Shown here: positions 18,541-27,652 of the stretch, piece after piece
Numbering within the stretch: position 1 is the stretch's first letter
Layout of the letters: each line of letters begins with the position of its first letter
Assembly (NCBI GenBank): GCA_017405595.1
Contig: JAFRAC010000023.1
Coordinates: forward strand, 38,276-102,275
Direction of reading: 5' to 3'
Source: Thermoguttaceae bacterium
GTDB taxonomy: Bacteria > Planctomycetota > Planctomycetia > Pirellulales > Thermoguttaceae
DNA: 64,000 bases
Position numbers and translations under genes: made by a program
Notes under the pieces: generated by a model
Database searches by the model: none
Seen by the model: the letters and a program-made list of their open reading frames with translations, nothing else
Told to the model about the DNA's origin: nothing

Positions 18541-19752
18541 ATGCCCCCTTTCCCCTCCCCCACCCCCGAAGAGCTTTCCCGGCTGCGCCAGCGCGCCGAA
18601 GAGGGGGACCGCGCCTCTCAGGCGAAACTCGGCTACGTCCACTCCAAGGGGATGGGAACCCCGCGCGACGGCGCGGCGGCGCAATACTGGTTCCGCAAAG
18701 CCGCCGAACAGGGGGAACCCTCCTCGCAATACAACCTGGCCGTCTGGCTCTATTACGGATTCGGCGGGCAGGTCGACCGGCGCGAAGCGTCGTTCTGGTT
18801 TCACCGGGCCGCCGAGCAGGGACTGCCCGCCGCGGTCAAAGTGATCGAATCGAACCTGGTTCGTGTAGCACGCGAACCGGACATGCCGACCCGGTTCGTC
18901 CCCACCGGAAAGCCGCGTGCGGCGTCAATCTCGATCGGCGCACCCGCAAAGACGGCCTACTCCCTCGCCGGGGGAGAAACTCTCGATTCGCTCCGCCAGG
19001 AAGCCGAAGAGGGGGATTCCCGCGCGCAGTTCCTTTTGAGCGGCCGGTACCGGGGAGGGATCGGGACCGAACGCGACATGAAAGAAGGGGTCTACTGGCT
19101 CCGGAAAGCCGCCGAGTCGGGACACGCCGAAGCCCAGAGGATTTACGCCGCCGGCCTCTATTTCGGGGAAGGGTGTCCGATGAACGAGCCGGAATCGCTC
19201 TACTGGTTCTGCCTCGCCGCCGAAGGGGGGGATCCCGAAGCGCCCCTGATCCTCGCGCGGATCTACAAAGAGGGGGTGATCGTCTCGAAGAACGCCGCCG
19301 AAACGGTTCGCTGGCTCCGGCGCGCCGCCGAAAAGGGATCAACACAAGCATACTACTTTCTCGGCTGTCAATACGCCTCGGGAGAAGGGGTCGAAAAGGA
19401 CGCCGCCGAAGCGCTCCGCTGGTTCTGTAAAGCCGCCGAACGGGGACTGGCCGATGCGCAGGCGCGTGCGGGAATCTGCTACTACAACGGAGTCGGCGCG
19501 CCCCGGGATTACGCGCGCGCCGTGTCGCTCTTAACGCCCGCCGCCGATCAGGGGCATAAGGACGCCCAGTATTACCTCGGACTCTGCTATCTGGTCGGGG
19601 AAGGCGTTCCCGCCGATCAGGAAAAGGCCTCTCACTATTTCCGCCAGGCGGCGCTCCGCGGCCATCAGGACGCGCGCGACAAGCTGATCCTCTCGTACAT
19701 CGAAGGGCCGTTTGTCAAGGTTCCGAAAAACCTTCTTCACCCGAAAGAATAA
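18541..19752 (+). CDS. Sel1-repeat (TPR-like) protein, 403 aa
   Basis: The protein is nearly all Sel1-like repeats of ~36 residues, each with an A-x-YWFRKAAEQG-type helix pair (for example YWFRKAAEQGEPSSQYNLA and RWFCKAAERGLADAQARAG). I count about eight, split by a ~50-residue linker around 105-150. There is no signal peptide, so it is probably a cytosolic protein-protein interaction scaffold. It follows kdgK by 27 nt. A paralogue lies at 49309-49941. The partner is unknown. Confidence 0.88.
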   Translation: MPPFPSPTPEELSRLRQRAEEGDRASQAKLGYVHSKGMGTPRDGAAAQYWFRKAAEQGEPSSQYNLAVWLYYGFGGQVDRREASFWFHRAAEQGLPAAVKVIESNLVRVAREPDMPTRFVPTGKPRAASISIGAPAKTAYSLAGGETLDSLRQEAEEGDSRAQFLLSGRYRGGIGTERDMKEGVYWLRKAAESGHAEAQRIYAAGLYFGEGCPMNEPESLYWFCLAAEGGDPEAPLILARIYKEGVIVSKNAAETVRWLRRAAEKGSTQAYYFLGCQYASGEGVEKDAAEALRWFCKAAERGLADAQARAGICYYNGVGAPRDYARAVSLLTPAADQGHKDAQYYLGLCYLVGEGVPADQEKASHYFRQAALRGHQDARDKLILSYIEGPFVKVPKNLLHPKE

Positions 19753-19789
19753 TCCCTTTTTTCCGGTCTCCGGCAAACCGTTCCGATTG

Positions 19790-19874
19790 CGGAAAAACTC
19801 CTGATTTTTCGAGAAATAGTGATTGAACCCGCCCGTGAAAAAAGTATAATGGGCATAAAACCGGAGTTTTTCCG
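19790..19874 (+). promoter_or_regulatory. tex promoter enclosed by a 12-bp inverted repeat
   Basis: TTGAAC (19823-19828) and TATAAT (19845-19850) are 16 nt apart and form a good promoter. They are bracketed by CGGAAAAACTCC (19790-19801) and its exact reverse complement GGAGTTTTTCCG (19863-19874). The downstream arm lies within the first ~20 nt of the transcript. The leader to the ATG at 19968 is about 110 nt. The arms could bind a regulator cooperatively or loop the promoter; this is inference. Confidence 0.65.
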
Positions 19875-19967
19875 AGGCATATCATTCCCAAAACTGTTAC
19901 GGATCGCCGCACAGCGCGCGAAAGATTCGTCGGCCTGTCATTCCTCGATAAGGGTCTCTACACAACA

Positions 19968-22900
19968 ATGATCGAACCTGTAACCGTAAACTTTCTTGGT
20001 CTTGCTCGTGACCTGAACCTGCCGCCCGCATCGGTAACGGCGGTTGTCGAACTTCTCAACGATGAAACCCCCATCCCCTTCATTGCCCGGTTCCGCAAAG
20101 ACGCGACGGGAAACATGAACGAGGAACAGATTCGCGCCATTGCCGCCAAGTACCGCGAACAGAAACTTTTCACCGAACGGAAAGCCGCGATCCTCCGTTC
20201 CCTCGAAAACGCCGAGAAGCTCACCCCCGAACTCGAAAAGAATATCCGCAGCGCGCGCAGCCCGCGCCGCCTGAACGATCTTTACGCTCCGTTTAAACAG
20301 CCGAAACAGTCGCTTGCCGCCGCCGCGCGCAAAAAGGGCCTGCAGCCGCTGGCCGATCTGATCCTTGCCGGAACCGAGTCCGATCTCCAGGCCGCGGCCG
20401 CCCGTTTCGTCAATCCGGAAGCCGGTGTTTCCTCGGCCGACGAAGCCCTGTCAGGCGCCGGCCACATTATCAGCGAGCAATACTCTTCTTCGGCGAATCT
20501 CCGCCAGCGGGCACGCGAAATTTTCGAGCGGACAGGAAAGATCGTCTCCCAAAAGATGGAAACGGCGAAAGAGGAACCGGAAGAACCGGCCGCCGGAACA
20601 GCGCCCGCCGGCGAAATCCGTGCGGAAGAACCGGCCGCGGCAGAAGACGCAACGGCGCCGGCGGGCTCGCCGGAACCGGCCGGCGAATCCGGCCCGTCTT
20701 CGGCTCCTTCCGAAGAGGCCGCGTCTCCCGAACCGGCCGCGCAGGCGCCCGCCGAAGAGGCACCCGCCCCGGCCGAAAACAAGGCGGCCGAACCTCCGGT
20801 TCCGGAGACCGCCAGGCCGAAAGCCGAAAGCGCCAAAGAGGCCAGAAAAAACAAGAAAAAGCGGGATGCCGAAAAGCGGCGTGCCGAAGCCGAGAAACGG
20901 TACAGCGACTATTTCGATTTCAGCGCCGAACTGCGCACCTGTCCCGCTTACCGGATTCTCGCACTCAACCGGGGGATCAACGAACGCCGTCTGAAAGTCA
21001 GGCTTGTCGTTGACGCCGAACGGGTCAAGAAAGAGGGAAAAGCGGCCGTCATTCCCGCCGAACATCCCCATCGCGGCTACCTGGAAAAATGTTTGAACGA
21101 CTCGGTCGACCGGCTTCTTCTGCCGTCGATCGAACGGGAAGTCCGGCGCGACGCGGTCGAAAACGCGAAAAAGCAGGCTATACGCGTCTATGCGAAAAAC
21201 TCGCGCAACCTTCTTTTGCAGAAGCCGCTTTTCCGCCGCCGCGTTCTGGCGATCGCGCCCGGGTTCCGGTACGGGTGCAAAATGGCGGCGCTCGATGAAT
21301 TCGGCAACTTCCTTGCGGCCGAAACCGTCTACGTGACCGGCGGCGCGGAACGGCGGAAAAAGACGATCGCCAAAACCGCCGCCCTCATCGAAAAATGCAA
21401 GCTCACGGTCATCGCGATCGGCAACGGGGTCGGCGGCCGCGAGACCGAAAAGATGATCACCGAGCTGATCGCCCAAAAGTTCCCCGGCGGCGAAGTCGCC
21501 TACACATTCGTCAACGAGGCCGGCGCGGCAGTCTACGCGGTCAGTTCCGCTGCCGCGCAAGAGCTTCCGAACCAGGATTCCGATCTCCGCCTCGCCATTT
21601 CGATCGGCCGCCGCCTGCAGGACCCGCTCAACGAACTGGTCAAAATCGAACCGGCCAATATGGGGGTGGGAATCTACCAGCACGACCTCAAACCGAAAGA
21701 TCTGAAAGAGGCGCTGACCGAAGTGGTCGAGTCGGCGGTCAACTATGTCGGGGTCGACCTGAACACCGCGACCGGGGCCATTCTCCGCTACGTTTCGGGG
21801 TTTAACCAGCGCACCGCCAACCAGGTTGCCGAATACCGCCGGGTGAACGGACCGTTCCGTTCCCGCCGCGACCTCCTGAACGTGCCCGGTTTCGGCGAAG
21901 CGGCCTTTACCCACGCCGCGGGATTCCTTAAAATCCGGGACGGGAACGAGCCGCTCGACGCGACCTGGATTCACCCCGAAAGTTACGAGCTCGCCGAAAA
22001 GATTCTCGAGAAGATCGGTTTCAGCAAAGACGATCTGCGCAACAGCGCCAAACACGCCGAGCTGACCGCCAAACTCGAACAGCTCGACCCGAAAACCGCC
22101 GCACAGCAGCTCGGCGCCGGCGAGAGTACCGTGACCGACATCTTCGAACAGCTCCGGCGTCCGGGGAACGACCCGCGGGAAGAACTCCCCGCGCCGATCT
22201 TCAAAGGGGGCGTTTTCGAGATCGAAAACCTCGAGCCGGGAATGGAGCTTAAAGGGACGGTTCTGAACGTGGTCGATTTCGGCGCCTTTGTCGATATCGG
22301 GCTCCGCAATCCAGGGTTGGTCCATATCAGCCGGATGGGGGACCGCTTCATCCGCGACGCGCACGAATTGGTCGCCGTCGGCGACATCGTCACGGTCTGG
22401 GTGGTCTCGGCCGATAAAGAACGCAAACGGATCTCCCTTTCGATGCTCCCGCCCGGGGCGGAAACCCGTTCCGGCTCGCGCAAAGGGAAATCGGGTGAAC
22501 CGGATTCCGCCGACGGCGCCGCAGAAGAGAAAAAACCACGCCGCCGGCCACGCCGGAAAGGCGCCGCCCCGGCATCCGATTCTTCGGCGGCTCCCCGTTC
22601 CGACGGCCAGCCGCACGGCAGCCGCGACAGCCGCACCGGCGCCCCGTCCGAAAAGGACGGCCGGCGTGAAAACCGTCCGCCGCGCCGACCGAGGCCGGAA
22701 GGGGCCGATCGCGCCGAACACGACGACCGCGGCCGTCCCCGCCGCGACCGGTTCAGCGGTCCGCGCGAACCCCGTTCGATGAAATTCATCTCGAAACTCG
22801 AAAAGAAAGAGACCCTTTCCCAGGAAATGAAAGAGGGGAAAGAGCCGCTCCGCAGTTTCGGCGATCTGGCGCGCCTCTTCTCCCAAAAAGAAGAGGAAAA

Positions 22901-23003
22901 AGCCGGCAGGGACGCCCCGCAGCCGAAGACGCCCCACGCCGAACCCTCCAAAGACGACACACAGCCTTCCAGGGACGATACACAGAAAGAGAGCGAGTCG
23001 TGA
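19968..23003 (+). CDS. tex: Tex-family RNA-binding transcription accessory protein with long insertions
   Basis: A 1011-residue Tex homologue; the usual length is about 720-780. The N-terminal HTH-like region (TPIPFIARFRKDATGNMNEEQIR), the YqgF/RuvC-like domain (~425-540), the helix-hairpin-helix pair (YVSGFNQRTANQVAEYR) and the S1 domain (~755-830, GTVLNVVDFGAFVDIG, VHISRM) are all in the expected order. Two parts are unusual: a ~100-residue Ala/Pro/Glu-rich insertion (~200-310) ending in a Lys/Arg-rich helix, and a ~180-residue Arg/Asp/Pro-rich disordered tail. Tex acts on nucleic acid in transcription. The stop codon overlaps the next gene's GTG. Confidence 0.93.
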   Translation: MIEPVTVNFLGLARDLNLPPASVTAVVELLNDETPIPFIARFRKDATGNMNEEQIRAIAAKYREQKLFTERKAAILRSLENAEKLTPELEKNIRSARSPRRLNDLYAPFKQPKQSLAAAARKKGLQPLADLILAGTESDLQAAAARFVNPEAGVSSADEALSGAGHIISEQYSSSANLRQRAREIFERTGKIVSQKMETAKEEPEEPAAGTAPAGEIRAEEPAAAEDATAPAGSPEPAGESGPSSAPSEEAASPEPAAQAPAEEAPAPAENKAAEPPVPETARPKAESAKEARKNKKKRDAEKRRAEAEKRYSDYFDFSAELRTCPAYRILALNRGINERRLKVRLVVDAERVKKEGKAAVIPAEHPHRGYLEKCLNDSVDRLLLPSIEREVRRDAVENAKKQAIRVYAKNSRNLLLQKPLFRRRVLAIAPGFRYGCKMAALDEFGNFLAAETVYVTGGAERRKKTIAKTAALIEKCKLTVIAIGNGVGGRETEKMITELIAQKFPGGEVAYTFVNEAGAAVYAVSSAAAQELPNQDSDLRLAISIGRRLQDPLNELVKIEPANMGVGIYQHDLKPKDLKEALTEVVESAVNYVGVDLNTATGAILRYVSGFNQRTANQVAEYRRVNGPFRSRRDLLNVPGFGEAAFTHAAGFLKIRDGNEPLDATWIHPESYELAEKILEKIGFSKDDLRNSAKHAELTAKLEQLDPKTAAQQLGAGESTVTDIFEQLRRPGNDPREELPAPIFKGGVFEIENLEPGMELKGTVLNVVDFGAFVDIGLRNPGLVHISRMGDRFIRDAHELVAVGDIVTVWVVSADKERKRISLSMLPPGAETRSGSRKGKSGEPDSADGAAEEKKPRRRPRRKGAAPASDSSAAPRSDGQPHGSRDSRTGAPSEKDGRRENRPPRRPRPEGADRAEHDDRGRPRRDRFSGPREPRSMKFISKLEKKETLSQEMKEGKEPLRSFGDLARLFSQKEEEKAGRDAPQPKTPHAEPSKDDTQPSRDDTQKESES

Positions 23004-23575
23004 ACATCAAAAAAGGCTCCATTTTTCGAATTCTTCCGCTCATCCTCGGTTTCGCGCTCATCGGCGCGCCCCTTGCCTACGCCCAGCGCGGCGGCAACGG
23101 GGTCTCCTCCGACACGTCCGAAACCCCGGTCGGTCCGGTTACCAAAAACCGGCCTCCGGCGCCGACGGGCCACACTGTCAAAAACACCTATCCCGAAGGG
23201 TTCCTGACCCTTTCCGAACCGTCGACGATCACCGACCCCGCCGAAGAGGTCCAGCTGGCCCGCACCGTGCGCGAAGCCGCCGGTCCGCAGACCTCGCATC
23301 TTCTGTTTATCCTGGGCGCCATTACCGCGGTCGGGCTCTTCATGGCGGTCGCCTGGATCGATCACTCGTACCGCGTGCGGCTGCAGTCGATCATCTCGCA
23401 GAACAACCGCCTGCTCAACGGCGAAGATGTCGACCTGATCAACGAGGCGCCGGTCGTGGGGATTCCCCTCTTTCTCGGCACCCAGGAAGCTGTCGGCAGC
23501 GAGTTCGGAACCGGGCTGAAAGAGTATCTTGCCGAAACGGCCGACGACCTCACCAAACCGGGAGCGACAGCGTAG
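23000..23575 (+). CDS. Small membrane/exported protein of unknown function
   Basis: A 191-residue protein that I do not recognise. It starts at GTG 23000, overlapping the tex stop by 4 nt, which implies translational coupling. Residues 1-28 form a signal peptide or anchor (RILPLILGFALIGAPLAYAQ). A Pro/Thr-rich stretch leads to one membrane span (~100-120, LLFILGAITAVGLFMAVAW), followed by a short cytoplasmic C-terminal region. It lies between tex and fmt, 4 nt before the latter. Confidence 0.75.
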   Translation: MNIKKGSIFRILPLILGFALIGAPLAYAQRGGNGVSSDTSETPVGPVTKNRPPAPTGHTVKNTYPEGFLTLSEPSTITDPAEEVQLARTVREAAGPQTSHLLFILGAITAVGLFMAVAWIDHSYRVRLQSIISQNNRLLNGEDVDLINEAPVVGIPLFLGTQEAVGSEFGTGLKEYLAETADDLTKPGATA

Positions 23576-23579
23576 CATC

Positions 23580-24527
23580 ATGAAGATAGCCGTGATGGGA
23601 ACCGGCGGTTTCGCCGTTCCCGCGTTCCGAAAACTGCTGCAGGCCGGACACGAGGTCCCGCTTCTGGTCACGATGCCGATCCGAACCCGTGCCAGCGACC
23701 GGCTCCCCCTCCCCGAGATCCGCCAGGTTGCCGCGGAATTTCACGTTCCGATCTACGAACCGGACAACGTCAACGAATCGGGCGCCGGCGAACTGCGCCG
23801 TGCCGGCGCCGATCTCCTTTTCATCTGCGATTACGGAAAGATCCTCTCACCCGAAATCATCACCGTTTTCCCGCTGGGGGGGGTGAACCTGCACGGCTCG
23901 ATCCTGCCGAAATACCGCGGCGCCGCGCCGATCAACCGCGCCATTCTCGCCGGGGAAACCACACTCGGCGTCAGCCTGATCCACATCACTCCCGCCGTTG
24001 ACGCCGGGCCGGTCATCGCGGTCGACTCCTACGAGCCCGACCCCGCCGATACCGCGCCGGTGATCGAAGAGGCCCTCGCCGAAATGGGGGGGAACCTCCT
24101 TCTCGCCCATCTGCCGAAAATCGAAAAGGGTCTCGACACCCCGATCCCGCAGGACGACTCGCAGGCGTGCAAAGCTCCCAAAATCCGGAAAGAGGAGGGC
24201 CGGATCGACTGGACCGAGTCGGTCCGTCAGATTCGGAACCGCTACCGCGGACTGCAGCCGTGGCCGAAAACCTTCTCCGACTGGATCCGTTCCGGCGGAA
24301 AGCCGCCGGTGCGCCTCATTCTGGGCCCGCTCGAAATCGCAGGGACCGGCGCCGACTCGTTTGCGCCCTGCGGTACCGTGATCAAGGCCGACCGGGACGG
24401 CATCCTCGTTCAGGCGGGGGACGGTCTGGTGCGGATCGGGGGGGTTCAGCCGTCCGGCAAAAAGGCGATGCTCCCGGGTCCCTTCCTTTCCGGCTACCGC
24501 ATGAAGGCGGGTGACCTTCTTCAGTAA
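23580..24527 (+). CDS. fmt: Methionyl-tRNA formyltransferase
   Basis: A 315-residue Fmt, which formylates initiator Met-tRNA using 10-formyl-THF. The start is ATG 23580 (MKIAVMGTGGFAVPAF), the normal Fmt N-terminus; an in-frame ATG at 23529 lies inside the upstream gene. The catalytic segment VNLHGSILPKYRGAAPINRAI (fewer residues quoted elsewhere as HGSILPKYRG) and the folate region HITPAVDAGPV are present. The C-terminal OB-fold domain ends in VRIGGVQPSGKKAM. It begins 4 nt after the preceding stop and is likely co-transcribed with tex. Confidence 0.95.
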   Translation: MKIAVMGTGGFAVPAFRKLLQAGHEVPLLVTMPIRTRASDRLPLPEIRQVAAEFHVPIYEPDNVNESGAGELRRAGADLLFICDYGKILSPEIITVFPLGGVNLHGSILPKYRGAAPINRAILAGETTLGVSLIHITPAVDAGPVIAVDSYEPDPADTAPVIEEALAEMGGNLLLAHLPKIEKGLDTPIPQDDSQACKAPKIRKEEGRIDWTESVRQIRNRYRGLQPWPKTFSDWIRSGGKPPVRLILGPLEIAGTGADSFAPCGTVIKADRDGILVQAGDGLVRIGGVQPSGKKAMLPGPFLSGYRMKAGDLLQ

Positions 24528-24584
24528 CACGTTTTCCCGAACTCCCCTCACCCCGCGCATATCGGGCAAGACCCGGTTTTTCGT

Positions 24585-25409
24585 ATGTCCGAGATTAAAA
24601 AATTAGCTGTCATCGCCGGGGCCACCGGCGGAATCGGCACGGCCATCGCCCGGCGTCTGGCGAAGAGCAGAACCGCGCTCTTTCTCCACGGGTGTCACCG
24701 CATTCCCGAACTTGCCGCTCTCAAAAAGAAGTACGGCGCCGGTTCGTGTATCGCCGACCTTGCCAAACCGGATTCCCCCGGCGTTCTTTTCGAATCGTTT
24801 GAAAAGTGGGCGGACACATTCCCCCTCGGCAGGATCGAGTCGGTCTCGTTCATCTTCGCGGCGGGAGTGGACCTGATGGCGCCTGCCGCCAAATCGCTTC
24901 CGTTCGAAAAGCGTCTTGCCCGCGCCGCATCGGTCGACCTTTTCGCACCGATCGCTCTGGCGCGCCGGTTCGCCGCGTGGCGGCAGGCGCGGGAGCGCGG
25001 CGAAACCGCAAACGACTCGGTCCTCTTTTTCAGCTGGGACGGTGCGTTCCGCGGCATGGAGGGGGATACCGCGCAGATTTATGCCGCCGCCAAAGGGGGG
25101 CTCGCCGCGTTCGCGCAATCGTTCGCCCAGGACCAGGAGGGGAAACTCCGGGTGCTGACCATCTCGCCCGGCTGGATCGCCACCGCGTGGGGGAAACAGG
25201 CAAGCGCGCGGGCCAACAGCCGCGTGCAGCGCGAATCGCTCGCCCGCCGCTGGGGAACCCCCGAAGAAGCTGCCGATCTGGCGGCGTTCCTGATCAGCGA
25301 TAAAGCGCGTTATCTCAACGGCGTTAACATTCCGCTGAACGGCGGATTTTCGTTCCGGACAGAAGAACGGTCTGCCGAAACCGGCCCGGACCGCCGGGCC
25401 GGCGCATAG
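24585..25409 (+). CDS. Short-chain dehydrogenase/reductase
   Basis: A 274-residue classical SDR. The nucleotide-binding motif is AGATGGIGTAIAR (~11-23), the active-site Ser sits in VLFFSWDGAF, and YAAAK supplies the catalytic Tyr and Lys (~166-170). ISPGWIAT follows. The family reduces or oxidises carbonyl/alcohol substrates with NAD(P)(H); the substrate cannot be inferred. It is 57 nt downstream of fmt, with a weak CGGG-CAAGA-CCCG stem and T-run in between that may partly terminate the fmt transcript. It ends 20 nt before the convergent GH141-like gene. Confidence 0.88.
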   Translation: MSEIKKLAVIAGATGGIGTAIARRLAKSRTALFLHGCHRIPELAALKKKYGAGSCIADLAKPDSPGVLFESFEKWADTFPLGRIESVSFIFAAGVDLMAPAAKSLPFEKRLARAASVDLFAPIALARRFAAWRQARERGETANDSVLFFSWDGAFRGMEGDTAQIYAAAKGGLAAFAQSFAQDQEGKLRVLTISPGWIATAWGKQASARANSRVQRESLARRWGTPEEAADLAAFLISDKARYLNGVNIPLNGGFSFRTEERSAETGPDRRAGA

Positions 25410-25429
25410 CAGAGAACAGGCGTTAAAAA

Positions 25430-27589
25430 CTACCGCGCAATGGCGGCGTCGTTTTGAAACAGGCCGATCGCCTCGACCGGAATCCGGTTGAACGGTTTGT
25501 CGGTACCCGGGAGCACGGCGCTTTCGCCGCGCGTCATTTCGATCAGAAGGCGCGCGTCCCCCTGAACATTATCGCGCAGCGTGATAAACTCCCGAGCCTT
25601 CTGTTCAACCTGGTCGCCGGAAAACTCGGCGGGTTCGGTGTTCCCGTCCTGGGTGGAAATCACCAGATTCCGTTCGATCACGTTCCCTTCCGGCGCGTAG
25701 GGGTTCCCCTCCATAATCTTCGCTAGCGCCGGATAACGGCCTTTCCAGAGTTCCGAAAGAATATCGATTCCGGAAAGGGTCCCCTTCTCTTTGAATTCCC
25801 GCATCCAGCCGTCGGCGTGGTTGTGACACCAGCCGAGCGCTCGGGCATCGACATGCAGGTTCGGCCTGCAGTTGATAAAGAGATTGTTCAGCACATTGTT
25901 ATCCCGCCCGCCGCCGATCATGACCGCGCAGGTCACATTCACAAAGAGGTTGTCGAGAATATCGACCGACGAGAGCATATCGTCGAGATAGACCCCGACA
26001 CACCCGCGCCCCTCGAACCCGCTGATATCGTGCAGATAATTCTGCTTAACGACATTGCCGCGCATGGTCCAGTTCCGGCCGATATAGATGGCGCCGGCGT
26101 CGTTCGACTCTTCGCAGACCCGGCAGATTTCGTTCCGTTCGATACGGATGTCGTTTCCGCCGAAAAGAATGGCGCAGTGGGGTGCGTCGGAAATGCGGTT
26201 CTGCGCGATCAGGATTCCGCATCCGTTCATCCCGATTCCGGCAGCGTACATTCGCTGAATCCGGCCGTAATGGTGCACGTCGTTGTTGACGAGCGCGGTA
26301 ACGGCGGGAAGGAGTTTCGCGCGGTCGCCGCCGCTGACGCTGATCCCGGCGCCGCCGATACTGTAAAGATGGTTGCCGAAAACAAGGTTCCGGTCGCCGG
26401 CAGCGGCAAGTCCCATGCCGCCTGTATTGCAGATCAGACATCCGCAAACCGTCAGATCCGTTCCGACAAGAGCCAGCGCGGTATCGCGGCACCCTTCAAA
26501 CTGCAGACCGCTAAATACGATATGTTCAAGCCCGAACCCCTTCACAAAGGTGCCGAGGGTCGAAAAATAGAGATTCTCGCCGGTCACCTCTTCGGGGGGG
26601 TAGAAATAGAGTTTTCCGGACTCGGTATCGATGTAATACTCACCCGGAGAATCGAGTTCGCAAAGGGCGTGGTACACGTAGAAATACTGCCCCGGCCGAT
26701 ACCCGTAACTGTGGTACGGCTCATCGAGTTCAATCATTTTCTTTTCGTTGTCGACGCGGATGATCTTCTGACGGCCGTTCGCCCAGTCCCAGAACCAGTA
26801 GCCGAGCGCCCAGGCGTCCGGTTCCCCCTCCCAGAGGGTCAGGTCGGCGCCGGGAAGAAGGAGTTTCGGTTTCACCACCCCTTTGGTTCCGCGAACATCC
26901 ACTTCGCTGTTATCTTCGTGCGACACGCCATCGAATTTCATAAACCCGTCGTTCGGGTAGCGGGCGATCGTCATCGGCCGGTCGTTCAGAAAGAGTTCAG
27001 CGGTATTCTTTCCGTCGAGCGTGCCGTAATCGGTGATTCCCAGCTCCCTGAGATCGAACTGCAGAACCTCATCCCGCGCTTTTGGCTGGAGCCGTGCAAG
27101 CGCGGCCGCGTCATCGGCCTTTTTCCCGCCGGTAATCCGCTTTCCGCCGCGCAGAACCGCCAGCGGCTGACCGTTTTCACCGCAGACTCCGCGCCAGATG
27201 ACCGGCGAGTCCGCTGTTCCGGAATCAGCTGTGGTAAACTCGATCTTTTTTTCGACGGTATAAAGACCCGGCTGAACCTCAACCACGGTCGGTTTTCCGT
27301 CGGGCGCGCCCCCTTTCCGGTATTCGCGCACCGCGTCGCGCGCTTTTTCAAAGGTGCGGAAGGGGCCGTCGGTCTTATCGGCGCTGGGTGCGGCAAGTCG
27401 GCCCGACCACGCGTCGTTTCCTTCGAGAGAAACATAAAAAGTCGGCTGCGCCGTTTTCACCGTTTCGAGCAGCTGCACCTTTTCGGCGCCGACAAACGCC
27501 TTCCAGTCGTCATCGGCCCACGTGCGCGGCGACGCCGCCAAAACCAGGGCCAGAAACGCGGCGCCGGTCATGAAAGAAATACGTTTCAT
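25430..27589 (-). CDS. Secreted GH141-like right-handed beta-helix protein (paralogue 3 of 3)
   Basis: A 719-residue protein. ATG 27589 is chosen because AAGGAG lies 9 nt upstream; an in-frame TTG at 27598 is less likely. The signal peptide is at 1-~26. The N-terminal block (FYVSLEGNDAWSGRLAAP, GPFRTFEKARDAVR) and the insertion domain (YWFWDWANGRQKI, GQYFYVYHALCELDSPGEYY) are typical of GH141-like proteins. PbH1 coils follow up to ~640. GH141 has a characterised alpha-L-fucosidase on rhamnogalacturonan-II and other predicted activities, so glycan hydrolysis is likely but the substrate is open. It is the last of three tandem paralogues with one shared architecture. Confidence 0.88.
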   Translation of the reverse strand: MKRISFMTGAAFLALVLAASPRTWADDDWKAFVGAEKVQLLETVKTAQPTFYVSLEGNDAWSGRLAAPSADKTDGPFRTFEKARDAVREYRKGGAPDGKPTVVEVQPGLYTVEKKIEFTTADSGTADSPVIWRGVCGENGQPLAVLRGGKRITGGKKADDAAALARLQPKARDEVLQFDLRELGITDYGTLDGKNTAELFLNDRPMTIARYPNDGFMKFDGVSHEDNSEVDVRGTKGVVKPKLLLPGADLTLWEGEPDAWALGYWFWDWANGRQKIIRVDNEKKMIELDEPYHSYGYRPGQYFYVYHALCELDSPGEYYIDTESGKLYFYPPEEVTGENLYFSTLGTFVKGFGLEHIVFSGLQFEGCRDTALALVGTDLTVCGCLICNTGGMGLAAAGDRNLVFGNHLYSIGGAGISVSGGDRAKLLPAVTALVNNDVHHYGRIQRMYAAGIGMNGCGILIAQNRISDAPHCAILFGGNDIRIERNEICRVCEESNDAGAIYIGRNWTMRGNVVKQNYLHDISGFEGRGCVGVYLDDMLSSVDILDNLFVNVTCAVMIGGGRDNNVLNNLFINCRPNLHVDARALGWCHNHADGWMREFKEKGTLSGIDILSELWKGRYPALAKIMEGNPYAPEGNVIERNLVISTQDGNTEPAEFSGDQVEQKAREFITLRDNVQGDARLLIEMTRGESAVLPGTDKPFNRIPVEAIGLFQNDAAIAR

Positions 27590-27652
27590 TGTTATCAACT
27601 CCTTCTGTTCGGGCCCCCGGCATGGCCGGAAGCCAAAGCTTTAAAATCTTCT

